Origin: Lepas anatifera
Lineage: Eukaryota; Arthropoda; Thecostraca; Lepadidae
NCBI GenBank assembly: GCA_034440635.1
Contig: JAOTON010002116.1
Location: 48,429 to 112,428, forward strand
DNA: 64,000 nt
Direction: 5' to 3'
Below are positions 44,777-57,640 of this stretch, one piece after another (position 1 is the first letter of the stretch; each line of letters opens with the position of its first letter). Both the position numbers and the translations under genes were made by a program. Under the pieces are notes generated by a model that was given only the letters and a program-made list of their open reading frames with translations, made no database searches and was not told where the DNA came from.

Positions 44777-46065
44777 TTAGCATGCGCATTGACGGAGGTC
44801 TGAGCCACCTTCGCGGAGGGTGGCGGGTACCCCCCCTAAGATCTCGAGAACCACGGTAGGTAGTGAAAATCGGTTAACGGCGTGGGTAGCCCATCAACTT
44901 CTCCATCGAAAATAATTGAACCATTTTTCGTCAGGTCACATTTAAGGTCAACAGGTCAAAACATCCTGCCATGGGGATAGCATATAAATGAAGGTTTTCG
45001 GTCATTACATGTGAACAAGTAAAGATATAGCAAAACGACTTGAACGATATGAATCCTTGCAGCAGGCCGAATCGAATGATATATAATTTGACCTTGCTAG
45101 GTCAAATCAAGGCTTTGACCTGACCTGAGGTCCGCTCAAGGTTAAATCAGATAAAATGCATATCATTAGAATCCCAAAGACAAGGAAAATCTAATACAGC
45201 TAAAATAAACGCTCTATCGCCATCCGTTACTAAGTTAGTCTGTTAAAGGGAATGTGGCACCTTGGTCGAATCCTGGAATTTGGTGTTATTAGGCGTACTT
45301 TTAGTCAAAAATGATGAAACCACTCATGATTTCTCTGAAAAAATGTACAATAAGCTCAATGTTTGGTTTTTAAAAATACTCCTCTAGAAAAAGAAATAAA
45401 TATCAGCCTGTGGATGATGTCACGACCTGGCAGCCACTACCATACTTGAAACGCTTCAAGCGCTTCGAATGGCTGATGCTCATCGTGACGTCAGCATATG
45501 TCGTCACACCAGTAGCTCACAACAATGGCTGCCGGCGACGGGGGCTGAGGGGGCTGGTGTCAGGTAGTTTTTAGCTTTTTTCTACGGAAATATCGAGTTC
45601 CAAGACAAATGAAATATGGAGTACCGGGTTTTCCGACCTGCTTTACAACTTGGCTATCTCAGTTAAAATGACGTTGTGAAGGTGCCACATTCCCCTTTAA
45701 AAAAATTTTCCCCGTGTATTTCCAATGGAGTGGTAATGACTTGTACCTGACCTTTGGTCATCGGTACCAAAAAATACCGGAACATATTTTAGAGAACTTG
45801 GTGGGCCCATTATGTGATATAGTTTCAATAGGATAAGTTCACCCTGCTCCGATTTACGCTATCTTAATTTTTTTAGGTCAGGTCACTTGACCTGTTTTGG
45901 TGGCCTGACCTGAGATGACCTAACCTTAGAATTTGCACAGAAGTTTAAAAATGATGAGGGAAAAGTTATGCCAAGTACGGTGGAGCTGCGCGCCGTCTTT
46001 TTATGCTATCTCCGAAAAACCAGAGTGGGGCGGGTACCCGCCCCCTCCGTCAATGTGCGTGTTAA
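44777..46065 (-). mobile_element. TTAA-family element (CACGCGCATTGACGG subfamily) with a nested MITE
   Basis: Reverse orientation of 34388-35235. Left TTAG then CATGCGCATTGACGGAGG; right CCGTCAATGTGCGTG then TTAA (46062-46065). The interior is interrupted at a TTAA by the MITE at 45243-45700. Without it the element is about 0.83 kb, matching 848 bp for the intact copy. Confidence 0.85.
45243..45700. mobile_element. MITE of the GGGAATGTGGCACC family, copy A, nested
   Basis: TTAA (45243-45246) then AGGGAATGTGGCACCTT; AAGGTGCCACATTCCCCT then TTAA (45697-45700). It sits inside another TTAA-family element. Confidence 0.9.
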
Positions 46066-46158
46066 TACTTGAACCGATGCTTTGGAATATGTGGAGACAT
46101 TTTGTTTGGCGCCAGGCTAAAGTTCACGTCCTTCTCGAGCCGGATGAAAAAAACACTA

Positions 46159-47345
46159 CAATATGTGTTACAGGCAGGGTGAAGAACCAGGCATTCTGCA
46201 GAATGCCTAGGCATTCTGCAAATTGCCCAGCCGGTTTGGCATTCTGCAGAATGCCTAGGCAATCTGCAAAATGCCTAGGCAATCTGCAGATTGCCAAAGT
46301 GTCTGGGCATTCTGAAGAATGCCTACGCATTCTGCAGAATGCCTAAAATTTCAGGCATTCTTCAAACTGCCTAACACAATTTGCTCAGATACGCATCCCA
46401 TCGAGCAGTTATTTGCTACCAAACAATCTTTTTCATCTCGTCCAGTGTTCCAAACACTCCACAGGCCAGGAATCGCTTTATGGAGCCTGTGGTTCTCAGT
46501 TGCCGTTTCCAAAAAATACATAGGTTTTGTGACTAACTTCTTTGATCAGATACACCTTCAGTAGTTTGATTTAAACTGGAGCAAGTTCACCGCTGGTGGG
46601 TCCGATTAGACCTCCTTTGGTTTTCCGCAAATGCTTCCGAGTCAATTTAAGTGGGAGCCTCGTCACTTTGCACACCTCTAGAGTAATTGGCTCCACAACG
46701 TATGACCAAAATTGACATAGGGCAGGCCAGGTCAGCCAGTTTTCAAGATATTATTTAGGACGATTATAGTATTCCAAAATGAGGCTGACAAAACCAGGGT
46801 GTAACTCGGCTTCTAGAAGAACTTGATCAAGTTTATAAGTGTATATTATTTGTTAATTAAAGTTTATATTATGCGAAACCTCTTGAAAGAGCAAATCGGC
46901 ATGCTGGCATCTATTGTGAGGTCAGGTCAATAAAAAGATAACCAAAGGTCACCAAAGGTCATGGTATTGGAGTTGTTAGTGTTTATAACTTTTGAACAAG
47001 ATATGATACATCAATAAATTTGGCATCATAGTGACGAGCATGACGCAAGGAGTCAAATGATGTGCAGCAATATTTCTTAAAGGTCATTAGTTGGCCTTGA
47101 CCTGAGGTCAAATTTTGTTAACCTTGGCCTGAGAGCAGGGTCGCGGTGGAACCTCTCATGGTCATGTTGCATATCAATTATTGGGTCAAGACGAACACAT
47201 TGATGCCTTTGACCTTGTTCTAGGTCTAATGGTTCCCGAACTACAAAGGGTTTCCTAAATGGGACACAATTTTACCCATATTTGCCTTCTGTGACGTCAC
47301 GGGTCAACGGATATGGTTCAAACTCGTCTTTGGAGCTGTTTTTTT
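46159..47345 (+). repeat. Repeat with GCATTCTGCAGAATGC palindromes, copy 1
   Basis: Begins near TGTGTTACAGGCAGGGTGAA. It carries a cluster of about eight imperfect palindromes of GGCATTCTGCAGAATGCC type (46190-46375), then a body with AGGTCA half-sites, and ends in CTGTGACGTCACGGGTC near 47290. The whole is found in reverse complement at 50085-51349, including AGTCAATTTAAGTGGGAGCC and CATACGTTGTGGA-type strings. Confidence 0.75.
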
Positions 47346-48157
47346 ATTTTTCTTTCCCAGTTGGCCACGACGATTATGGACATCGTTGATCAGGTGGCAT
47401 AGATCACTGTCTTTTACGGCTTCCAGATCCGAATCCTTTTGTCAGTTTTACCTCAACACCAATTTTTGTCAGCAAGTACTTTTTAATCTTGCTTAGTGCT
47501 TCTTTTATAGGGTACCCCATACTCCTCTTCGTCCCGCAGATCGTGAAAAATTTATGCGTGCTAGTCATTTGCTAGCATTGGTGTGTTAGCTGATTTGTTT
47601 GGTTTTCCACGTCGAGAAGGCTTTCGAATCTCACACGAGACATGATGCTGAAAATTTGAGATCTAATCAATTATTTGTATGTTTTTCTCCAATGGTAAAT
47701 TGCAAACATTGTAAATTTTGTGGAACGGTTATTAGCCTACCAGAGATATCTTAGTTTTGCAATGCAGAATATTTCAAACATATTCAGTACACCAATGTTT
47801 GCTGGCCACACATTTCTTTTCAGGATAGTTCAAAATCCGTGTAGAGTGATGCTTTCGAAGGGTTGCGTCCTCGAAACTGACCTGGAAACTGTCACTTCTA
47901 AAAAATGTGTTTCTTCATATCTAGTCAGAGTATCTAAATTTTTCAGAAAAAATCATTTTGGGGGTTTGCGTGGCAAATTTGAAAACATTATTCCACTTAA
48001 TGTTCATCCGACATTTTGTAAGCTACAAGTATCATGTAATCATTTGTTTCCAAATAATTTACGAGACCATACCAGAAGCTTTCGTAAATACCTATGCTGA
48101 AAATTATACAATATCAGTCATTTAAATAGAAATATTACAACGTTTTCATTGTAATAT
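47346..48157. other. AT-rich, possible 3' flank of the 48-kb minus fragment
   Basis: A 126-codon plus-strand frame (47720-48100) is open but has no recognisable domain, and AT-rich composition makes chance plausible. On the minus strand this would be downstream of the fragment at 48158-48445. Confidence 0.35.
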
Positions 48158-48445
48158 TTAAGCAAAATACTCAACAGCCAACTTATTCCCAATATCGTAG
48201 CACTTCGCAGCATAACGATCCAGATCACAAAGATTGGTAGCTTCTTCGGGGCAAACGAGATCAACTCCGTTCAATCCAGTACAGCCTACCACATGGACAC
48301 AATATGCATATTCAGGACGATAAGCATGCGGTAGAATGAGCCAGTTTTGATTTCCTGATTACTTGCTCTGTTTCCCATTGTCTCGCATTAGATTCTCACT
48401 GTTGACCCGGACCCTCTTGGGCTCTTTTTGTTCACACCACCGCCT
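48158..48445 (-). pseudogene. Cys-rich coding fragment with one internal stop
   Basis: Read leftward, one frame gives RWCEQKEPKRVRVNSENLMR then DNGKQSK, a TAA (48359-48361), then in the same frame SGNQNWLILPHAYRPEYAYC, VHVVGCTGLNGVDLVCPEEA, TNLCDLDRYAAKCYDIGNKL, AVEYFA and a stop at 48158-48160. The second part has evenly spaced cysteines and protein-like composition over 66 codons without a Met start. A pyrimidine-rich acceptor (TACCCCTCTCCCAG) lies at the 5' end, inside a repeat end. It is a broken gene fragment, or the final exon with a separate acceptor (AATCAG) right after the TAA. I do not recognise the family. Confidence 0.45.
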
Positions 48446-48640
48446 GGGAGAGGGGTACGATCGGACCCTTTAGGATCTCTGGAACCGGAAGTAGGTAATA
48501 CGAAACAAAATAGAACAGTGCCGGAAGTACCTCACCGTCTTCTACTTTGGAGGCGAGTCTAAACCAGATCCGTCAACCCGTGGCGTCACAGTGGGCCAAA
48601 ATGAGTCAAATATAGACCAATTAGTTAGTTAGTTAAGGAC
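48440..48640 (+). repeat. End fragment shared with 50085-50260
   Basis: GATCGGACCCTT, then GGAACCGGA, TGCCGGAAGT, CTTCTACTTT and GTCACAGTGGGCCAAAAT occur in the same order at about 50090-50235. It is therefore a third, partial copy of the palindrome-bearing repeat. Confidence 0.65.
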
Positions 48641-48848
48641 TTTTTATAGGGCGTTCTGTGCAAAGCACCTTCGCCTGCCTCTAAAGTGTGTGGGAGAATT
48701 TTGTGGGAGGGGTGTTTACTTAAATGATTCAGAACAAAGGGGCGAAGCTTATTTCAAGGAATGGGTCGCGAAGTGTGGCAACACTTGCCAGGGTAGGGGA
48801 TTGCTACGACAGAGTTGCTGAGCCTGGTTGTTGGGGCACAGTTAGGAT

Positions 48849-49622
48849 TTAACCCTCGCCCCACCGGGGCCATCGATAGCTCCCCTAAGGTTTTTCAGGA
48901 TAGCAGAAAAACGACGAGACGCAGCACCGCGGGTGAGGGCTCTATCTCTCACCCTATCATTTTTCCACCATCCCTGACATTTTTTACCCCGGGTCACCCA
49001 AGGTCAGGTCACCAGACGAGGTCTACCAAGGTCACCTCACTTCAATTTTTGAGCTCTATAAGAGCTACATTTATTAGTCGATCAATTTGAAACTTCTTAC
49101 GCTTCATGGCCCCTCCATGGTCTACAAGGTGTATATCCGGGATTTTTCGATTTCCTGATCTGAGGTCAGGTCAGGAGGTGACCTCTCTCATTGAAAAAAC
49201 ATGAGGAAAAGCTGTCTTATGATCTAAAAGTCACAAAAATGATTGCAAATGCTCAGACTGCTCAGAACAGCGGTCTTCGACACCCTTTCACGGATCCCAT
49301 AGGTCATAGGGTCTAGCCTTTTCCTATCAAATGTACTTTACCAGATCTCAATAGCTCTAATTGCATAAGAGTTATGCCCCGTTTGCTTGAGCACTGCATA
49401 TTTGAGTGAAAATGGCCTATCGTGAAGTAACTTGACCTCTGAAGGTCAAACCATTGATCTGAGTGCTTAAACATGCAAAGTAATTTCTTACTGAATTCAC
49501 GCGAGCTTTCTAATGCACTTCGCAGATTTGCGCTAACCCTTATATCTTTGGAGTTAGAAGGGGTCATCGATGGCCCCGGTGGAGCGAAGGTGGCGCCGGA
49601 CCCCCGGTGGGGCGCGGGTTAA
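48849..49622 (+). mobile_element. TTAA-family element (CCCTCGCCCC subfamily), 774 bp
   Basis: TTAA (48849-48852) then CCCTCGCCCCACCGGGG; CCGGTGGGGCGCGGG then TTAA (49619-49622). The interior is shorter and more diverged; the GC hairpin is degraded (GACGAGACGCAGC). Half-sites are present. Confidence 0.8.
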
Positions 49623-50084
49623 AAGGGTACGTGAAGAAGCTTGTCATCGCAAAGGTTAGTGATTCTATAGGTTTTTTTCAATTTTGTTACCTGTTATCGA
49701 ATGACCGTTTTGCTTACGTTACTCGAGTTTCTCCATTGAAAAATAATTGTGGGCAATTTGAAACACCCTCAAGCGCCATGACGTTTTGCCGCAGGTCTAG
49801 AGTAGTAAGCGCGTATATTTTTCATTTCAAGTGCTTTTGAATTATTTTTCAAAACGTAATCTAGTTCTTCTATAATTCGGTGACACCCTATTTTTCAGAC
49901 TCATTTTAGGAGAACAAAATGACCTTACATGGTTTAGAAAGGATGCCATAACTTGTTGACCTGATCTGACCTGATGTTAATTTTTTGGTGTTAAGTTGTC
50001 GAGTTACACCCTAAAGGCCAGAAAATGACGTACGTCTTGTTTAAATCGGCGTACAATAATTCGCGAAAAAAACGAGGGGAGGGT
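49623..50084. other. No supported gene
   Basis: Unique-looking, followed by a half-site stretch (TTGACCTGATCTGACCTGA near 49958). Confidence 0.4.
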
Positions 50085-51346
50085 CCGATCTGACCCTTAC
50101 TACGGTCTCGGGAACCGGAGCTGACACCGAAAAACTTGAAACGGCGCTGGAAGTGTCTTACTGTCTTCTACTTTCAAAGTCAGCTTGAACCATGTCTGTA
50201 GACCCGTGACGTCACAGAGGGCTAAAATAAGTCAAATTCTGACCAACTTAGCTTTATAACCTATAACATTATAAGCTTTATAACTATAACTATCAGCTTT
50301 TTACCTTTATAACTCCCTAACCATTACTCACAGAACAAAGTCAAGGGCATCGATGAGTTCATCTAGACCCAAGCATTTGAATGATATGCAACATGACCTT
50401 AAAAGGTACCATCGCACACTTGACCTCAAGCGAAGGTCAAATCGAATAAAAACCTTTTCAGGTTCATGTTGTACATCATTTGAATCTCTTGGTCATGCTC
50501 GTCACTATGATGTCAAATTTACTGCTGTAACTTACCTCGTCCAAAAGTTAAAGACCCAAAAAACTTCGAAAACTGTGACTTTTCGTGACCTCTGGTGACC
50601 TTGTTATTGACCTGACTTCAAAATGGTTGCCAGCAGACAGGTTTGTCCCTTCAAAAGATTTCGCATGATGTTTATAAGTCTAATCTAGTTCTTCTCTTCT
50701 AGACGCCGAGTTACATCCTGTCGGCCTCATGTTGGAATACTATAATCGTCTTACATGGGTTTCGAAATGTCTTCAAAACTTGTTGACATGGCCTGCTCTA
50801 TGCCAATTTTGGTCATACGTTGTGGAATCAATCACTCTAGAGGTGTGCAAAGTGACAAGGCTCTCACTTAAATTGAAGCGGAAGCATTTGCGAAAAACCA
50901 AAGGAGGTCTAATCAGAACCACCAGCGGTGAAATTGCTCAGTAAAATCAAACTACTGAATGTGTATCTGTTCAAAGAAATTAGTCACAAAACCTATGTAT
51001 TTTTGGAAACGGTAACCGGGAACTACAGGCTCCATAAAGCCATTCCTGGCCTGTGGAGTGTTTGAAACACTGGGTGAAGATGAAATAGATTGTTTGGTAG
51101 CGAATAACTGCCTGATTGGATGCTTATCCGAGCAAACTGCGTTAGGCAGTTTGAAGAATGCCTGAAATTTTAGGCATTCTGCAGAATGCCTAGGCATTCT
51201 TCAGAATGCCCAGACGCTTTGGCAATCTGCAGATTGCCTAGGCATTTTGCAGATTGCCTAGGCATTCTGCAGAATGCCAAACCGGCTGGGCAATCTGCAG
51301 AATGCCAAGGCATTCTGCAGAATGCCTGGTTCTTCACCCTGCCTGT

Positions 51347-51349
<3 letters not shown>
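50085..51349 (-). repeat. Repeat with GCATTCTGCAGAATGC palindromes, copy 2
   Basis: Reverse complement of 46159-47345 and a little longer at the non-palindrome end (GAGGGTCCGATCTGACCCTT). The palindrome cluster lies at 51145-51330 and stops at the (TA)n tract. Confidence 0.75.

Positions 51350-51420
<71 letters not shown>
51350..51420. repeat. (TA)n microsatellite, ~71 bp
   Basis: An uninterrupted TA run directly after the end of the palindrome-bearing repeat (CTGCCTGTAACATATA). The corresponding place by copy 1 has only CAATATGTGTTACAG. Confidence 0.95.
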
Positions 51421-51421
<1 letters not shown>

Positions 51422-51533
51422 GCTTGCCTCATCCCACGCTCTTTACCTTATACCTCCTGCGTGTCCTATATCCTATGAAAGGCGAGGACACGCAAGAGGT
51501 AAAAGGTAAAGAGCGTGGGATGAGGCAAGCGCA
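51421..51533. repeat. Long hairpin, arms about 50 bp
   Basis: CGCTTGCCTCATCCCACGCT at 51421 is matched in reverse complement by AGCGTGGGATGAGGCAAGCG at 51514-51533, and the complementarity runs inward over most of 50 bp with a few mismatches. The loop is only about 10 bp. Confidence 0.85.
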
Positions 51534-51735
51534 ACGTTTGGGTCCTTGACCGCCGTCAGGCAAGATTGTGAGATGGAGGTGGCTATGTAAGGTATTGAAG
51601 ATCCATAGGTATTGAAATTGCTCAAAGTCGGAAATTTCGGCAGGTTGTGGATGCTTCTCTTCTTAGAAGTAACAGGACTATTAATCGTGGCTTCTTTACA
51701 GAAAATTCCCTTTAAAATTTGGCACTGGTGGATGG
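51534..51735. other. No gene recognised
   Basis: Short unique stretch between hairpin and MITE. Confidence 0.4.
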
Positions 51736-51871
51736 CATTGGCAGATACAAGGGGGCTCAAGACCCCTAAATTTCCGAGTGCCTATAGTTAATGCATAGAG
51801 CGGAGGCTGATCCGAGGTAATGGTGAGAGACGCTCGAACCCCCCCCCAATGAAGTCCTGGATCCGCCACTG
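51736..51871. mobile_element. MITE related to 19044-23855, 136 bp
   Basis: Left CATTGGCAGATACAAGGGGG, right CCTGGATCCGCCACTG. Flanks GTGGATGG and GTGGAGCG match at 6 of 8. Interior CTCAAG.CCC and GCCTATAGT-like strings are shared with 23703-23855. Confidence 0.65.
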
Positions 51872-52484
51872 GTGGAGCGGTTCCCCTGCTAGTTGCACAG
51901 GTTGATCGATTGATTATTGGGGCTTAGGGCGCACCAACCTTAGTGGTTATGTAGCGGCCCATGGATGCTGATAAAAGTGCAAATCGAACCCAGTGTTATA
52001 TTTTCTTGCGGTGACTCGTTCGGTCTGTATTGCTGGGACAGTTTTGTGTGTCCCGCTTTAACACGCTCAGTGGAGAGGGGGTCTGGCGTTAACGTGCAGT
52101 GGAGGGGTCCTTAAGTGCCCCTGAGATTGAAAAAAACGAGAAGGTTACAAAAAACGCCCGTCTCGGAGTGATCTAGATTATGGCGAAGTTTCATTGATGC
52201 AGGTCAATATCTTCAAGGTTAATCGAGATCGTAAAGGTCAAATATGCTAGATACTTATTGGAAAATACCGTTGTAATGCGGGAAAAGGTCAGGAATATTC
52301 CAGGAACGGACTAGGGTCAGAAAGAGAAAGTCCTTCACAATGTTTTCTGAAAGTTTGGGGTCAAGGTCATTCAAGGTCACTAAGCTATGACGTAACAGTA
52401 TGACATTCCCAATAATGTACAATTTAACTGGAACTTGGGGAACCGTTGGGCGGGAAATCGGGGTTTGACCTTGAAAGATACCTT
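51872..52484. other. No supported gene
   Basis: Mixed sequence with a few half-sites; the start of the next TTAA-family copy cannot be placed exactly. Confidence 0.35.
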
Positions 52485-53558
52485 TGACAAACGGCATTGC
52501 GAAGCGCCACCGTACTTGGCACATCTTGTTCTTGATCGATTCTGCAACTTTTCCCAAAATTTGAAGGTTGGGTCATCTCAGATCAGGTTACCAGTGCAGG
52601 TCCATGACCTCACTTCCTAAAATGTTTGAGGTGACAAGTAGGAAACGAATGAATCTATCGGATTGAAACTTATACTACATAATGGGCCCACCGAGTTATA
52701 CAAAATGTGTTCCGGAATTTTTCATGTCGATGATCTAGGGTCAGGTACGGATCATGACCTCTCCATTGGAAATGCATGGGGAAAACGGGAATTGGACTGT
52801 GTTTGTGTAGATACTGCTGCGAATGTCTTCATATTTTACAAATCGTAGTATACTGGGCACTTTTCCAGGTTGATGTTGCAATTTTTGACCCGTGACCCGT
52901 GAGAAGTCATGTGGGGCTACTAAAGCAGATTTCAGACTTTGGTCAATAACAGGAAATGGAGATGAAGCTTTTATTTTGATACTTTTACGTTTGGATTGCT
53001 ATTGTGAGTCGATTGATATGTATATTGACTTTGCTAGGCTGGATAGTGACCTTGACCTGACCTTGGATCAGGTCACTTTAATGGTTTGACCTAGTATAGT
53101 CACATTATACATAATTCGATTTGCCCTTTTCCGTTTGGATTGCTATTACAGAGTCGATCGATTTGCATATTGACTATGCTAGGCTGGATAGTGACCTTGA
53201 CCTGACCTTGGGTCAGGTCATTTTAATGGTTTGACGTAGTATAGTAATATTTCACATAATTGGATTTGCCATTACGAGTGGAAGCGAATGGTGCCTAAAA
53301 CGATTTTAACTCAACTCTGTCAGACGCTGAAGCCCTGAAACTCTTCTCTAACATGCCACATTCTTTGACCTGCCTTGACCTCAATATTGACCTGCGCCAA
53401 AAAGTGACCGATGTAGTTTCTTCATGAATTTGTATGAGCTATCAAACGGCTTCGCGTTTTTTTGTATCCCGTATAGGAGCCGAGTTCAAGGGGGATTTGA
53501 ACACCCCCTCCCGCCACCAGGGTGAAGGGGCTCGGAGGCCCACCGGGGTGGGTGTTAA
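52485..53558 (+). mobile_element. TTAA-family element (CCCTCGCCCCGG subfamily), left end lost, internal duplication
   Basis: Collinear with 24321-25309 from the GC hairpin region (GCATTGCGAAGCGCCACC) to the right end (CCCACCGGGGTGGGTG then TTAA at 53555-53558). A unit of about 144 bp starting TTGGATTGCTATT is present twice in tandem (52991 and 53135), doubling the half-site block GACCTTGACCTGACCTTG. Confidence 0.8.
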
Positions 53559-53679
53559 CAAATCCACTGGTCCTGCCGTTGCAACTTGTCCGGTCGCCCC
53601 CGATTATCCCCTCGACAATCGTACGATTCTACGTAACAGAACAGTCAGTGCTCTGCGTCAGATCCGATTAACCCAACAC

Positions 53680-54020
53680 AGCAGGTGGAAGTGAAAGCGT
53701 TAATGCAAGAATAATATTGGAATGGCATAATATATTGGTGGTGCCACTTTTTGTGATTCTCTCCAAATCATTCGAACCCGGACAGTTTCCCTCCCGATGG
53801 AAAATGACAGGGATAATAGCGATAAGAAGATGGTCACAAAAATAATCCCTCGAATTATAGACCAGTCAGCCCTCTTTCCTTTTTTTCAAAATGTTGGAGT
53901 GCATTACTTACGATCAGCGGTTCTGGCATGACTCCAGCTCTTTGTCCCGAATAACACAGATTCGCTCTTCCCGGGTCGTGCGTCAGAAGGCGGTCTCTTT
54001 TCCTTGATTCGGTATGGGAG
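53680..54020 (+). pseudogene. Decayed LINE reverse transcriptase fragment
   Basis: Across frames the translation shows SKSFEPGQFPSRWKMTGIIA, then a PVSPLS-like strand after a stop, then FFKMLECITYDQRFWHDSSS and RITQIRSS. These match the order of a non-LTR reverse transcriptase N-terminal region (ExGxFPxxWK, then NYRPVS-type, then SKxLE-type). Several stops and frameshifts. Clade not determined. Confidence 0.6.
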
Positions 54021-54449
54021 GGCATTTTGGAGGAATACCAGATATATTTTTATTTGTATTGTTTCTATTTCTATTCATTCTGATTTCTCGGCGTCTTTTC
54101 AAAGTGTACATTGCAAACTAGTTATCTACAAACATTCCCAACACTCGCAATGTTCAGCTGTGAACTGGTTCGCCTAGTACGTCTCCGACCCCCGCCAGAG
54201 TATAATTCTTAATGCAAAAGCTATGAGTGGGAAGGAATCAGTCGGACACCGGTCCAGACCGCAACTAGATGTGAAACATTTACCCAGCATCGGTAAAAGA
54301 AATCGCGATTTAGGGGTCATCACTTACCTGAAATATAATTTGTCATCTCATGTTTCTGGCGTAACACGGCCACAGTGACCCAAAATAGGTTTTGCGCTAG
54401 GGTGTCGAGTGGAAAATTCAGCTCGGAATGTATGGCCAGTGAGTGGAAA

Positions 54450-56520
54450 ATTCCCCTCAAAATGTATGGCGGAGTAAAAAATTTTCCAATTTCGGTACTC
54501 AGGTGGTAAACTCTCAAAGCCCTTGTTTGAACTGAGGGATGGATATTTCCTTTAATTTTCTCAAAGTAAATATTTTTAAATCGTCCCCAAACAGCATTGT
54601 TTGACCACTGCCTTGTGAAAAATTTGGGTTAAGTAGGTAAATCTTTACCAACTGAAACCCCCTGATGCAGTCTCCAATTATTTAAGGAATTCGTGAATTG
54701 CCACAAATAAAAAACTTTTTGGGGGCCTCTGAGACCGACCTTCGGGGGAAAGAACTCTGGGAGCCACCAAGACTAACATTTGTGGGATAAAGACCAAGTC
54801 TTGTGCCCCTCCTCTCCCACATGACCAGCTCTAAAAGCCTCTGAGACGAAATATCGGGCCCCCTTAGACAAACTCTGCAGAGAAGGCTTCCGAGACCGGC
54901 AGGTGGTGAAAAATAAAGAAGAGATTTGTCTAAATATGTTATCTAAGCATACACATTACAGTTTTTTTCTCTCCGGGACAACGCCCCTCCTATATCTATA
55001 GTTATCGGAATTTTGGAGGCCACTCCTGACCTCAATCACTGCACCTCGCATACACCTATGCTAGGGCCCTGTAGAGCCTTGGTTTACACTTAACTAATCC
55101 AGATGAAACTACAAACTTCTATCATGGCAATAAACTTCCAGACTCTTGCTAAAAGGTTCTTTTCTTTACCTGTCAATTCCCCTGCTCCTCTTCACATATA
55201 TACTCACCTTCATATGAATATGCTGCTTTCTATCAATCTAATCGAAGCTACAGCCTTCTTTCTGCTGCTGTTGTTTCTTCTTTTCGTCTACAATCAGCCA
55301 GGCGCGGCGGGTTGCGACAGCGTCAGAGCGACTACTACTTTAAATTTCTGATCGCCTGCCGCTTGCCGGTCGCATGAGCTACATAATTTTCATTTCAAAA
55401 ATTGTTTTAAATTAATTTTCTAAATCCTTAAAGACTAGAAAATTATTAAACTAAAAACACACAAAGAGGAATACTAACAATGTTTTGTCAATAACGAATA
55501 TGAAACCTGCCATTCAAAAAGCCTAAAGATGCCGCTTTTTTGCTAGATGCAAAGACGGCGGTTTGGTAAGTCCACGCCGTAGACCAGCCATACAAAAAGT
55601 GTCGATGTTTGAAGGGTAACTGGGTGCATTCTTGTTGCCAAAAAAATCATTTAATGAAAATTTAGTTTCAATGTATTCAAATACCGGACACTTTCAGTTC
55701 AACTTAAATATCAGCATATTTATGCCTAGGGTGTCGTAGGGTGTCGTGAGTGGATTTGGGTGTCACACGGCGTGGACGCAGCAATGAAGGGCTGATACGG
55801 ATAACAATTATTTTCTTTGCAATAAATGGTAAATTTTCTATGATACAATTAAAAAAATATGCTGCTTAACATACAAATTTCACGATAATTCCTTTTAACA
55901 ACAAGATGACCAAAATGGTTTTTCACTATTCTCGGTACCAGAAATACAAAAACAATTTTTCAAAGACGTAAGCCTAGAAATCATGTGCACAGATAAACTG
56001 CTTTCCAAAATTGTATCTTTCAAAACGGTCAGCTCATTTTTTGGCAACACAAGGCTAGGGTGTCTAATTTTCCACTCACCAATTTTGTGAGTGGTGGAAT
56101 TTAGTGGCGGTGTTCACCCATTGGAACTTTCTCCGGTGGGGCAGGGGGCACTGAGCGTCTTGCCCGCGCCAGAATTTCGATTCTGTTAATCCACTGAAAT
56201 CGGTGGAGATAAGGATGCTAGGTATAATTGGCCAGAAAATAGAAATCGCCAGATTTTCTTTCGGAAAAGCGAAAGAAGCGCATAGAACCCGAGTTAATTT
56301 CGGGATCTTCTTGTCGATTCTGCTGCTCTCTTTTTCCAGTGGACGTTGGTAGAAGAGGCAATAAAACTGGCCTTTGTAGTAAGTATTGTTGGAAGTAAGT
56401 GGAAAATTCAGCCAAAAAATTCTAAAAGTGAGTGGAAAATTCTGCTTGACTGGGTGTTTTTCTGCACCCAGTACCCCAGGTTTTGGGACACTGCACGGCC
56501 AGGGCTGGTTTCAGGGCAAG
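54450..56520 (+). mobile_element. Long repeat, copy 2 (shorter relative of 32537-36740)
   Basis: Collinear with copy 1 but lacks the TTAA element (single TTAA at 56294-56297) and the THAP-bearing 1.25 kb. The join reads GGATCTTCTTGTCGATTCTG, where copy 1 has TTCG at both breakpoints, suggesting a deletion at a short match. GTGAGTGGAAAATTC motifs occur at both ends (about 54432 and 56427). It runs up to the CT tract. Confidence 0.6.
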
Positions 56521-56533
56521 TGGTGGCAACGGG

Positions 56534-57640
<1,107 letters not shown>

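Noticed and set aside
47720..48100. 126-residue plus-strand open frame
   Set aside because: AT-rich region, no domain recognised, no splice or start evidence, and it lies where the opposite-strand fragment would have its 3' flank.
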